64,000 nucleotides of DNA from CAYSGX01 sp964518215. GTDB lineage: Bacteria > Bacteroidota > Bacteroidia > Chitinophagales > CAIOSU01. Positions 44,980 to 54,357 of the stretch are shown here, piece after piece. The notes under the pieces were generated by a model. The model made no database searches. It saw nothing but the letters and a program-made list of their open reading frames with translations, and was not told the DNA's origin. The position numbers were made by a program, and so were the translations under genes. Within the stretch, counting starts at the first letter, position 1; each line of letters starts with the position of its first letter. The DNA lies in contig CAZFFP010000002.1 of assembly GCA_964518215.1 (NCBI GenBank), forward strand, positions 27,942 to 91,941, written 5' to 3'.

Positions 44980-45127
44980 GGCGATTTGAATTTTTATTTT
45001 GTTGCTACTTGAGGCTTTGTAGAAAGCGATTGTCATGTTTTGCGCGCTATTGACTATTTTTTCTTTAGAGTTATAAATACATATTTCATTCTAACACCAA
45101 TGGAAATAAAAAATTATAAAAAATTAT

Positions 45128-45157
45128 TTGCTACTTTCAAAAACATTACTATATTCG
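45128..45157 (+). promoter_or_regulatory. Candidate -33/-7 promoter for the 1258-residue T9SS gene
   Basis: TTG at 45128-45130 (within ATTTG), 19 bases, then TATATTCG (45150-45157, one mismatch from TAnnTTTG). About 90 bases of leader follow, with G6 and G5 runs. Confidence 0.45.
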
Positions 45158-45247
45158 ATTCAACTTTCTTTTGGGGGGCTATTAAAGAAAGGGGGCTTAG
45201 TTCTTTATTTATCGGCTTTTTTTATTCACTATAAAACCAAAACCCTC

Positions 45248-48200
45248 ATGAAAAAGCTCTTTATTTTTGGTAATGTTTGCAAGGCTCATATTACCACACC
45301 CCCTCATCAGTTAAAGTATTTATTAACTGTTATTTGTTTTAGTATGTGGCTAAGCCACGCATCTTCTCAAACTGTTCCAAATAAATTGTGGGCAACAGAA
45401 ATTGATAATCCGGTTTATCAAGGAGGCGGTAGAGACTGGTCAATGAATATTATAGTTGACGATGATAATAATTTAGTTGGTGCCGGTTATACTTCGGAAC
45501 TAGGAATTGATTATCTTCAAGTGGTTCCTGCTGTATATAAGGTTGGCCAAAATGGAAATAAGATTTGGACGACACCGATTACAATGTCAACATGCACCAC
45601 AAAAAATAATTATGGACAAGTAAATGGTATAATTCAAAAGAAAAATCAAAATGGAACTTTTGGAAACTATGTGCTTATTACAAAGGAAAAAGCCTGTGGT
45701 GGCGGTGGAACAGATAGAACTGCTGTTTATGAAATTGATAAAAACACAGGGGCTGTAGTAAATTCAAATTTAAATGTTTTTGCTTCACAATCGTGGTTTA
45801 CAAATGCAGGAGTAGATATTTTACAAAAACCCGATTTATCCGGTTATGTAATTGTAGGTTATTTTCAAACTACTTCTTCCACTACCACTACCGACATATA
45901 TTTCTCTCATATTGACAATAATTTCAACTTGGTTTCTACAGCAACCTATGGATATACAGATGGTTTAGACAGACCATCTAAGTTGGAATATGTGTATAGT
46001 TTGGGAAGGTTTGACAAAGAAATTAAAAGCGGAGGAGTAGTTTGGGGAAATGGTGGAAGATACAACGGTGACCATGACGGATACATCTTTGTTGGTTGGT
46101 CTATGAATAATACAAGTGGAACCTATGATGTATTTGTAGGTAGGGCAGGCAATACTTTTTATCAAACCCGAATTCATTCCGGAGATTTAACCGGCTCTCC
46201 GCATTTTTATTCAAAAGTTTACAATACCACATCTTCTTGCTTGCCTACCCCGACTACAACAGGGCACGACATTGCTGATGATATTATATTGCTTTCTGAT
46301 AATGACGTTTGTTTTAATGGCGTAGATTACAATAATACCGTGTCTTTTGCTATTGCGTGTGTATTCAACGAATACAGGTCTAATTGTTCGGGAGAATACA
46401 GAGATGGCGATGCAGCTATTATTATATTAACAGATGTTATTGATCATCGGTTTGGTGGATGCGGGACTTCTTATAACATTCAATCTGTAAAAAACGTAGC
46501 TCATTTGAGCGGGAATGATTTTGCTTTTAATGTAAGAAGAAGAGCAAATAAATTAGTCGGGTTTGCTTCGAGTAAGGATAATGGCATCATTCCGCCAAGT
46601 AACAGCACTACGCATTTCTATATGTTTGAAAACAACATGCATAGCTCTGCACAAAACTGGAGCAAAGTGTTTCACGGGAATAGTGGTATTGGCGGATGCG
46701 GTTTTGCTTTCGATTTAACCAAAGAAAACAGTTTTGTTATAACAGGAAATGATGGAAACAATCATCACGATGCAGTATTTGCCAGATTAAGCAGCACATG
46801 TGAATCAGGAACCATATATACTCACAGCATAACAACACCAACCACATGGAGCGCACAAACCTTGTATATAGACGGAATTATTCATGTTGACATATTTGGG
46901 GAGCTTACTGTAGATAATTCTTCTGAATTAGTTTTTGCAAATGAATGTTCTGGCATTGAATTAAACTCAAATCTAACACTTGATAATGCTACTTTAACCA
47001 AGGCTAATGAAGAGGACTATATTTGGAAAGGTATCAAATCCGAAGGGGGGGGATATATTACTGTATTTTCATCAACTGTTGAACACAGCAATATAGCTAT
47101 TGACTGTCATGCAAAACTATCCGGACTAAATATTTATTCTCCTTCACTTTATTTTTTTAATGCGACTTTTAGAAATAACAAGACTGCTGTTAAAAAAAAT
47201 GGAGCCAACTGGGATCCGCATCATGACCAAATTTGGAGTTCGAAATTTATTATTAACAATGATAAAACTTCAAAAATTACCAATCCTGCAAGATTCGTTG
47301 ATTATACTAATTCTGATAAACTTTCATTTTTATCTTTTTTTAGCATAAAAAATGAATTCTCCAATGTTACATCAATTGATGTTCACGCCATTAATAAGCA
47401 AGGTGGATCACAATTGAGCGTAAATAATTGCCTGTTTAATGGCATAGACAAAGGCATTTACATACAAGGCTCCAATGCCTCCGACCGTATTATGAATAAT
47501 ACTTTTACCAATATACCCGGGGTTCAGTTATTTGTTCCGGGGTATGATATACTTGCCAATTATGGTATTCGATTGGTAGGTTCAGGCAAGGTGCGCATCG
47601 AGGGTAACAGCATTACCGGAACCTCACGCGCCACCACTGCCAAAATTAGAGGCATCATGACCGACAACTCCGGCAGCAATGGCGCACTGATGTTTAAAAA
47701 CAACATTACCATTACCACCACCGGATTTCAAAGCCAAAATAACAACAGCAATTTTGCAGTAAGCTGCAATAATTTTATTGACTATGCCTACTATGTAGGA
47801 ACCGGTCCCGCTTGGCATACCGCAAGCGGCTCCATGCTTCCACAGGGTTTTTTTGATTGTGCTCCTTCAAATTCACACACAAAGAAAGCGGGTAACGAAT
47901 GGACTTCCCTTTGCACAGGTAGTAATGTAATAGATATTAGTGTGGTAAGCAGTGCTTATTTTAATTATTATGGGCATTTTTTGGATATTCAAAGCGCTGC
48001 TAAAACAAGACCGGAGTGTAGCACTACAGCTTGGGAAAGTTCTTACCTTCATTATTGTAGCCCTCAGGATCCTGGTTATCAAAAGCAATCCACATCATGC
48101 AACAGTCCTTTTGAAATTTGTTCGGGTTGCCGCTTGGGGCTTAACGATTTAGATATTGAGCCGCAACTCATTTATGCCAAGAATTATTATCGCGACCATG

Positions 48201-49024
48201 CCGATAACTACAGGAATCAGTTTGCCCAAAACAGCAAAGACAAAGCAAGTAAAGAACTCTTGGCAAGTTATCAGGGCTATGAGCAATTGGTGAGCAATGA
48301 AATTATCGGAATATTGTTAGAAAGAAACGTTGACACAGCTATTATTTATTTAGAAAGCAGCGATTTGTTAGAAGATAAAAAGCTGCTGGCAGAATTATAT
48401 CTGTTTACCGGCAATTTGCCGCTTTGCAGAAAAACGCTTGCCGATATTTCGCAGCCGCATAGCGCATTGAAATTGCCTGTGCATTTGCATGAAAAAGATG
48501 AAGCCGATTACCCCGATGAAAATGGCGATTTTATAACGCTGATGCAGCTTGTAGCGTCTATTTACGAAAGCGGCAGAGATATGAGCAGTGCAAGCGATGC
48601 CGAAATAGCCGAATTAGAAAGATTATCTTCTTCAGGATTAGCTGTTGCCGCTAAAGCCTGCGCCTACCTGAAACAAGCAACAGGCAAAGAGTGCCAATTT
48701 GAAGTGTTGGAATATATACCCGATGCCGAAGAAATACAGAAACGCATGTCTTTACCGGGTTTTGAAAGTGAAGGCATAGAACTGCTGGCTTATCCCAACC
48801 CTGCAAACAGCAATTTGAAAATTTCTGTATTTATTCCCGAAGGTTTTGAAAATCCGGAATTGAGCCTGTATGATTTAACCGGAAGAAGATACGAGCAAAT
48901 CGGCTTGAATCATTTGTTGAACAAAATAGAACTGAATACCGGCACTTATCCCGATGGTGTATATCTCTTACAGGTAAAAACTCAAAATAGCGTAAGAACA
49001 GTAAGAGTTTCTATTTTAAGATAG
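45248..49024 (+). CDS. Large T9SS cargo with beta-helix region
   Basis: A secreted protein of about 1258 residues. The first 40 residues include a hydrophobic signal (KYLLTVICFSMWLSHASSQ). An N-terminal part (about 40-520) with GGxDxxDxxFxG-like repeats suggests a beta-propeller. The middle (about 560-900) has right-handed beta-helix features (NCLFNGIDKGIYI, NNTFTNIPGV, IEGNSITGTS). A helical segment (about 1000-1180) and a C-terminal T9SS type-A sorting domain follow (LLAYPNPANSNLKI ... DGVYLLQV). It carries an in-frame G8 tract at 47045-47052. The ATG at 45248 begins the signal peptide; an upstream TTG is unlikely. Adhesin- or glycan-binding-like, function unknown. Confidence 0.82.
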   Translation: MKKLFIFGNVCKAHITTPPHQLKYLLTVICFSMWLSHASSQTVPNKLWATEIDNPVYQGGGRDWSMNIIVDDDNNLVGAGYTSELGIDYLQVVPAVYKVGQNGNKIWTTPITMSTCTTKNNYGQVNGIIQKKNQNGTFGNYVLITKEKACGGGGTDRTAVYEIDKNTGAVVNSNLNVFASQSWFTNAGVDILQKPDLSGYVIVGYFQTTSSTTTTDIYFSHIDNNFNLVSTATYGYTDGLDRPSKLEYVYSLGRFDKEIKSGGVVWGNGGRYNGDHDGYIFVGWSMNNTSGTYDVFVGRAGNTFYQTRIHSGDLTGSPHFYSKVYNTTSSCLPTPTTTGHDIADDIILLSDNDVCFNGVDYNNTVSFAIACVFNEYRSNCSGEYRDGDAAIIILTDVIDHRFGGCGTSYNIQSVKNVAHLSGNDFAFNVRRRANKLVGFASSKDNGIIPPSNSTTHFYMFENNMHSSAQNWSKVFHGNSGIGGCGFAFDLTKENSFVITGNDGNNHHDAVFARLSSTCESGTIYTHSITTPTTWSAQTLYIDGIIHVDIFGELTVDNSSELVFANECSGIELNSNLTLDNATLTKANEEDYIWKGIKSEGGGYITVFSSTVEHSNIAIDCHAKLSGLNIYSPSLYFFNATFRNNKTAVKKNGANWDPHHDQIWSSKFIINNDKTSKITNPARFVDYTNSDKLSFLSFFSIKNEFSNVTSIDVHAINKQGGSQLSVNNCLFNGIDKGIYIQGSNASDRIMNNTFTNIPGVQLFVPGYDILANYGIRLVGSGKVRIEGNSITGTSRATTAKIRGIMTDNSGSNGALMFKNNITITTTGFQSQNNNSNFAVSCNNFIDYAYYVGTGPAWHTASGSMLPQGFFDCAPSNSHTKKAGNEWTSLCTGSNVIDISVVSSAYFNYYGHFLDIQSAAKTRPECSTTAWESSYLHYCSPQDPGYQKQSTSCNSPFEICSGCRLGLNDLDIEPQLIYAKNYYRDHADNYRNQFAQNSKDKASKELLASYQGYEQLVSNEIIGILLERNVDTAIIYLESSDLLEDKKLLAELYLFTGNLPLCRKTLADISQPHSALKLPVHLHEKDEADYPDENGDFITLMQLVASIYESGRDMSSASDAEIAELERLSSSGLAVAAKACAYLKQATGKECQFEVLEYIPDAEEIQKRMSLPGFESEGIELLAYPNPANSNLKISVFIPEGFENPELSLYDLTGRRYEQIGLNHLLNKIELNTGTYPDGVYLLQVKTQNSVRTVRVSILR
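47045..47052 (+). repeat. G8 homopolymer tract inside a T9SS gene
   Basis: Eight G bases encode part of Glu-Gly-Gly-Gly. Such tracts slip during replication and could switch the frame. Confidence 0.7.
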
Positions 49025-49038
49025 TTTATACTTTTCAA

Positions 49039-49073
49039 AAAGACAATGCGGGCATTGCCCGCATTGTCTTTTT
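49039..49073 (+). terminator. Rho-independent terminator after the 1258-residue gene
   Basis: 16-bp near-perfect stem AAAGACAATGCGGGCA / TGCCCGCATTGTCTTT with a one-base centre (in practice a tight 4-base loop), followed by T's. Confidence 0.9.
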
Positions 49074-49086
49074 AAATTTCACACTC

Positions 49087-50793
49087 ATGGCAAAAATCCT
49101 CCTACTCCTCTCAATAGCATTAACACATTTCAGTGTGTTTGGGCAGCTATACTATAATAGGATTTATGATTCCCAAAACATGAATAATAGTTATTCTTCA
49201 ATGATATTATCAGGTAATAAAATTTTCGGTTGCGGCATAAGTTTTGATCCTGACCTTTATACTTATTTAATACTTACTGATTCTTTGGGAAATAAAATTT
49301 GGGACAGGAATGTGCTGAAAAATACAAATGGTATATCCATAGGTAGTGGGACATTAGAAATGAAAGATTATTTTATCATAACGGGTTCCACCTTCGACTC
49401 AACAGAAATGGCACAAGACATTTATCTGTATGCGATTACTAAACAAGGAGATTCTTTGTGGTATCAGAATTTAGATGCCGGGTTTAACGATAGAGGTATG
49501 CGTGTAATGTTAGATAGTGATTCAGGTTTTTTAGTATTGGGATATTATTATCTGGGAGATTTTGATTCTTCAAGAATTACTATAATTAAAACAGATTCGC
49601 TTGGAAATAAAATATGGCAGAAAGATTATGGGCAACCCAACAGTTACAATTTTGCTTATACTTTTTTCAGAACTGCCGATGGCGGTTTAATTCTTTCGGG
49701 CGAAAGAAATGATAACAATAATACTAACCCTAATTTATGTTTACTGAAATTAGACAGTTTATATAATGTTGAGTGGTATCATAGCTATGATTTTGGTTTT
49801 GAAGAGTATCAGGGATACACAGGTTCACTATTAATAAGAAATAATGAATATATTTTGGTCGGTCATCAATCATATTCTTTAAATCCATTCAAATACAGAG
49901 GAATATTGATGACCGCAGACACTAATGGAAATAAAACATGGGACACTTTAATTGGAGATGTAAATAAAAATATTATACTTTTAAATATAGTTGATAATAC
50001 AAGTGATGACATTATTATTTTGGGAGGAATCAGAGATAACCCTCCGGCAACCAATGGCAAGGCATTACTTATAAAAATGGATAATGACAAGCAAATTATG
50101 TGGCAAAGAGAAATTGCACATTATGATGATAATCGTTTCCAAGATTGTTATGCAAAAACTTTGCTAAAAACAGATGAAGGAGATTTTGTTTTTAGTGGTT
50201 ACATAGTTCATCAATCATCAACCCGAAACGATGCATGGCTCGTAAAAACCGACAGTTGCGGCTACACTGAAGGAGATGTGAGTATAGCACAAATACAATT
50301 GGTGAGCATACAAGACAGCACGGTAACGCTGCACAACAGCAGTCCGCAATATTGTAAATGGCAATGGTATTTCGGCAATGGAGATAGCAGCAGCATCAGG
50401 CATCCCCAATACACTTACAGCGATACCGGCACTTACACCATCATGCTCATTACACAGGCAGGCAACGAAAAAGATACGGCTTACCTTACCATTTATATTG
50501 GCGATACAGTAGTGAGCAGTCCGCAAATAACAGCTATCACACCGCAACTAAAACTATATCCCAACCCTGCCACACAGTATATCATACTGTCGGGTTTTAT
50601 CCCTCAGGAATCTGGCAAAGCAGTTTTAGAGTTTTACGATATGCAGGGTAAACTCGTAAAACAAGAACCGTTGGAGCAAGGAGCCATCAACCGCAGCATC
50701 GGCATCAGAGAATTTTCACAAGGCGTGTATGCTTATAAGGTTTTCAGCAGTGATAAAATTATTATAACGGGAAGGATATTTGTTGAGCCTTAA
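49087..50793 (+). CDS. T9SS cargo with propeller repeats and PKD domain
   Basis: A 568-residue secreted protein: signal peptide (1-19), propeller-like repeats (LKLDSLYNVEW, KTDSLGNKIW, DGGLILSG motifs; about 20-380), a PKD domain (about 405-475, YFGNGDSS ... YSDTGTYTI) and a T9SS type-A sorting domain (LKLYPNPATQYI ... GVYAYKV). It is a close paralogue of the gene at 50990-52787, especially over the last ~190 residues. The ATG lies just after a strong terminator. Confidence 0.85.
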   Translation: MAKILLLLSIALTHFSVFGQLYYNRIYDSQNMNNSYSSMILSGNKIFGCGISFDPDLYTYLILTDSLGNKIWDRNVLKNTNGISIGSGTLEMKDYFIITGSTFDSTEMAQDIYLYAITKQGDSLWYQNLDAGFNDRGMRVMLDSDSGFLVLGYYYLGDFDSSRITIIKTDSLGNKIWQKDYGQPNSYNFAYTFFRTADGGLILSGERNDNNNTNPNLCLLKLDSLYNVEWYHSYDFGFEEYQGYTGSLLIRNNEYILVGHQSYSLNPFKYRGILMTADTNGNKTWDTLIGDVNKNIILLNIVDNTSDDIIILGGIRDNPPATNGKALLIKMDNDKQIMWQREIAHYDDNRFQDCYAKTLLKTDEGDFVFSGYIVHQSSTRNDAWLVKTDSCGYTEGDVSIAQIQLVSIQDSTVTLHNSSPQYCKWQWYFGNGDSSSIRHPQYTYSDTGTYTIMLITQAGNEKDTAYLTIYIGDTVVSSPQITAITPQLKLYPNPATQYIILSGFIPQESGKAVLEFYDMQGKLVKQEPLEQGAINRSIGIREFSQGVYAYKVFSSDKIIITGRIFVEP

Positions 50794-50901
50794 AATTGCA
50801 AAGTGTTTTAAATTTAATACAGAAAATGAACAGAGCAAATGAACAACTTAATAAGTTTACCGCAAGCAATGGCAAGTCAGAGACCTGCCTTTTCATTAAG
50901 C

Positions 50902-50953
50902 GTTCCGAGTCGCCCACAGCAACCCGCAATGCTTGGCGTGGAAGACTCGGAAC
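50902..50953. repeat. Inverted repeat between tandem paralogues
   Basis: GTTCCGAGTC (50902-50911) and GACTCGGAAC (50944-50953) are perfect 10-base inverted arms enclosing 32 bases. Together with the hairpin at 50957-50975 this GC-rich block looks like a small intergenic element. Confidence 0.5.
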
Positions 50954-50956
50954 AAC

Positions 50957-50988
50957 GGGCGGCAGTTTGCCGCCCCCAAATTTTTTTA
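50957..50988 (+). terminator. Terminator-like hairpin before the frameshifted gene
   Basis: GGGCGGCA (50957-50964) / TGCCGCCC (50968-50975) followed by CCAAATTTTTTTA; the T-run ends 2 bases before the next ATG. Confidence 0.6.
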
Positions 50989-51660
50989 TATGCTATTTAA
51001 CACAAAACAAAATATAATTTTAGTAGTGTTTATTATGTTAAACATTAATTGCTTAATAGCTCAAACGTTTAACAGAAACATCAATGTTTGGGACAAGTAT
51101 GATGATAATTTAATCGGAATCACTCAATTGCTCAACGGAAATTATATTGGTTATGGGAGTATTGCTCCTTCATTATTAATTCCAAATGCAAATATTGGTA
51201 GGGAATATACTCAGATATACATGTTAAATAATGAAGGTGATACCTTATATACTAAACAATATGATTTTAATGGGACAACTTTTGGTGCTTGTCAGGCATA
51301 TTATTCTATCCAAGATATATATGGCAATATGTATTTCGTAGGTGAGTTTGTTGATAGTGTTGAACAATGCACAGATGGGTATGTTTTTAAAACCGATTCG
51401 TTTGGCAACATAATTTGGTTTGTGAATATTGATGCAGGAAGGTGTGATAAACCGGTAAACATTATGCTCGACTCTGATAGTAACCTATTAATATTAGGTT
51501 ACTATTATACAGATACGGTTTGGGAGAGTAATGCAACCTACATTATAAAATTAGATACTTCGGGTAATTTTTTATGGCAAAAAGATTATTATGGACTTGG
51601 GCAAGGTATCGGCTATTTTTATTGTTATGCATGGGAAAAATTGTTTGATGGAAGCTATTT

Positions 51661-51680
51661 GCTTTCAGGTGCTTTCAGGT
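51661..51680 (+). repeat. 10-bp tandem duplication (frame switch)
   Basis: GCTTTCAGGT occurs at 51661-51670 and 51671-51680. Loss of one copy restores the reading frame. Confidence 0.9.
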
Positions 51681-52010
51681 GAAATGAGCATAAACGGAAT
51701 AGATAATATGCAACTATGCCTGATGAAATTAGACAGTAATTTTAATTTTCTTTGGCGTGAAAATTTCGGCACTCCGTTCACAGACAGGTCAGGAGTAGCA
51801 AGGAACTTAATTATTACACCGAATCAGGAATATATTATGTGCGGCAGAACCTTTGTTCCATGCACATCTAATTGTTGGTTTAATCGTGGTGAAGGTTATA
51901 TAATTAAAACCGATTCTTCAGGCAATCTGATTTGGCAAAAACATTATAGCAGCCCCGACACTAATTTTTATTTCTACGGAATACAATCTGCCGAAAACGC
52001 TTATGTTGTT

Positions 52011-52018
52011 GGGGGGGG
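52011..52018 (+). repeat. G8 homopolymer tract in the same T9SS gene
   Basis: Eight G bases, currently in frame (VVGGGTSL). Second hypermutable site in the gene that carries the 10-bp duplication. Confidence 0.7.
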
Positions 52019-52887
52019 AACTTCACTTGATACTTTTACTCATACAATGCCTCGTGGGTATTTAATGAAAGTAGATACTTCCGGAAATAAAATCTGGAGT
52101 CGGAGTTATACTTATCATGATGCCTACGAAGAGGGTAATTATGCATGGGATTTAATTAAAACCAGTGATGGCGGCTATTTACTTTCGGGGTATTTAATTT
52201 ATAATCTTTCAGACAACAGAAACGATGCATGGCTCGTAAAAACCGACAGTTGCGGCTACACCGAAGGCGATGTAAGCATTGCTCAAATACAATTAATAAG
52301 CATACAAGACAGCACGGTGCGGCTCAATAACAGAAGCCCGCAATTTTGCAGTTTTAAATGGTATTTCGGCAATGGAGATAGCTCTACAACAAAAAATCCA
52401 ACATACACATATAGTGATACGGGCACTTACACCATCATGCTCATTACACAGGCGGGCAACGAAAAAGATACGGCATATCTTACCATTCATATTGGCGATA
52501 CCGTTGTAGGCAGTCCGCAAATAACAGCTATCAGTCCGCAACTAAAATTATATCCCAACCCTGCCACACAGTATATCATACTGTCGGGTTTTATTCCACA
52601 GGAAACAGGCAAAGCAGTTTTAGAATTTTACGATATGCAAGGAAAACTCGTAAAACAAGAACCGTTGGAGCAAGGAGCCATCAACCGCAGCATCGGCATC
52701 AGAGAATTTTCACAAGGCGTGTATGCTTATAAGGTTTTCAGCAGTGATAGAGTAATCACTACAGGAAGAATTTTTATCGAACCCTGATTTTATAAACCAT
52801 TCTGTTTATCAATCAACATTCTTCCGTTTATATCAATATGGCTCGAAGTTTCACATTCAAACATGCTACGGGTAACTTCACCCGCGC

Positions 52888-54357
52888 ATGAATCCTGTTT
52901 TCTTTTTAGTGATTATTGCGGCATACTTCGGTTTGCTGATGGTGATTTCATTTTTCACTTCGAGAAATGCCGATGCCAATTCGTTCTATATCGGCAATCG
53001 TCAGTCTGAATGGTATTTGGTGGCATTCGGTATGATTGGGGCATCGCTTTCGGGAGTTACATTTATTTCTATTCCGGGCTGGGTAGGCAGCAGCAACTTT
53101 GCTTATATGCAAACCGTGATGGGATATATGGCGGGTTACTTAGTGATTGCCACCGTGCTGATGCCTTTGTATTACCGGCTGAATCTCACTTCGATTTATA
53201 CATATTTGGAACAACGCTTCGGGTTCTGGTCTTACAAAACGGGTGCATTCTTTTTTTTAGTGTCGCGCACTATTGGCGCTTCTTTCAGAATGTTTTTGGT
53301 AGCAAGTGTCATGCAGTTTGTGATATTCGACAGTATGGGTTTGCCTTTTTGGTTTACGGTGATTGCCACCATATTGCTCATCTGGCTTTATACATTTAAA
53401 GGGGGCATTAAAACCATTGTGTGGACCGATGCCATGCAGACTTTTTTTATGCTCACTGCTGTGTTGCTCACCATTTTTATTATTGGCAAACAAATGCAAA
53501 TGAATGCAGGCGAAGTGATTGAAACTATTAAACAAAGCAGCTATTCAAAAATATTTCATTTCGACCGGTGGCAAACGCCCGATTATTTCTGGAAACATTT
53601 TTTGGGAGGCATGTTTATCGCCATCAGCATGACGGGTTTAGACCAGGATATGATGCAGAAAAATCTGAGTTGTAAAAACATTGGCGAAGCGCAGAAAAAT
53701 ATGTTTTGGTTCAGTTTGGTGCTGTTAGTGGTTAATCTGGTTTTTCTTTCGTTGGGAGCATTGTTGTATTTGTATTGCGAAGGCAACCAAATTGCTTTAC
53801 CCGATAAAAGTGACCAGTTGTATCCCATGCTTGCCATGCAGGGATATTTGGGAAATTCTGTTGCTATTTTGTTTGTGTTGGGTTTGATTGCTGCCGCTTA
53901 TTCGAGCGCAGACTCTGCGCTTACCGCCCTCACTACTTCCTTTTGTATTGATATACTCGACATCAGAAGAAAGTATGACGATAAACGTCAGGACATCATC
54001 CGCAAGTCGGTGCATATCGGCATGTCTGTTTTGATGTTTGTGTGTATTTTGATTTTTAACGCTTTCAATGATGATAGTGTCATCAAAGAATTGTTTACCA
54101 TTGCCACTTACACCTACGGACCATTACTGGGCATGTATGCTTTCGGTTTGTTTACAAAAATCAATATCAGAGATAAATGGGTTCCATTAGTGTGTTTGCT
54201 TTCGCCAATAATTTGCTATTGGCTGAGCAAAAATTCTGAAGAGTTTTTTAACGGCTATAAGTTTGGCTTCGAATTGTTGCTTTTGAATGGCGGACTTACT
54301 TTTTTAGGCTTGTTGATTTTAAAAAATAATTCACAGCAATCAAGCGCATCAAGTTAA
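52888..54357 (+). CDS. Sodium:solute symporter
   Basis: A 489-residue polytopic carrier of the SSS family with about 13 membrane segments. Visible features: a short periplasmic start, GMIGASLSGVTFISIPGWVG, PLYYRLNLTSIYTYLEQRFG, GLDQDMMQKNLSCKN and GLIAAAYSSADSALTALTTSF (the Na+-site segment). The substrate cannot be told; sugars or amino acids are typical. It has no paired regulator and its stop overlaps that of the convergent T9SS gene by 4 bases. Confidence 0.92.
   Translation: MNPVFFLVIIAAYFGLLMVISFFTSRNADANSFYIGNRQSEWYLVAFGMIGASLSGVTFISIPGWVGSSNFAYMQTVMGYMAGYLVIATVLMPLYYRLNLTSIYTYLEQRFGFWSYKTGAFFFLVSRTIGASFRMFLVASVMQFVIFDSMGLPFWFTVIATILLIWLYTFKGGIKTIVWTDAMQTFFMLTAVLLTIFIIGKQMQMNAGEVIETIKQSSYSKIFHFDRWQTPDYFWKHFLGGMFIAISMTGLDQDMMQKNLSCKNIGEAQKNMFWFSLVLLVVNLVFLSLGALLYLYCEGNQIALPDKSDQLYPMLAMQGYLGNSVAILFVLGLIAAAYSSADSALTALTTSFCIDILDIRRKYDDKRQDIIRKSVHIGMSVLMFVCILIFNAFNDDSVIKELFTIATYTYGPLLGMYAFGLFTKINIRDKWVPLVCLLSPIICYWLSKNSEEFFNGYKFGFELLLLNGGLTFLGLLILKNNSQQSSASS

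Larger units (their letters stand above)
50990..52787 (+). pseudogene. T9SS cargo paralogue interrupted by a 10-bp tandem duplication
   Basis: Reads as two overlapping frames: 50990-51682 (signal peptide, propeller repeats, stop just after LLSGAFR) and 51591-52787 (remaining repeats, PKD domain, T9SS sorting domain LKLYPNPATQYI ... GVYAYKV). At 51661-51680 the sequence GCTTTCAGGT is repeated twice in tandem. With one copy, codons run SYLLSG-EMSING in frame and match the paralogue's LILSG-ERNDNN. So the break is a 10-bp insertion, not decay. It may be a phase-variable off state or a pseudogene. Confidence 0.85.
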
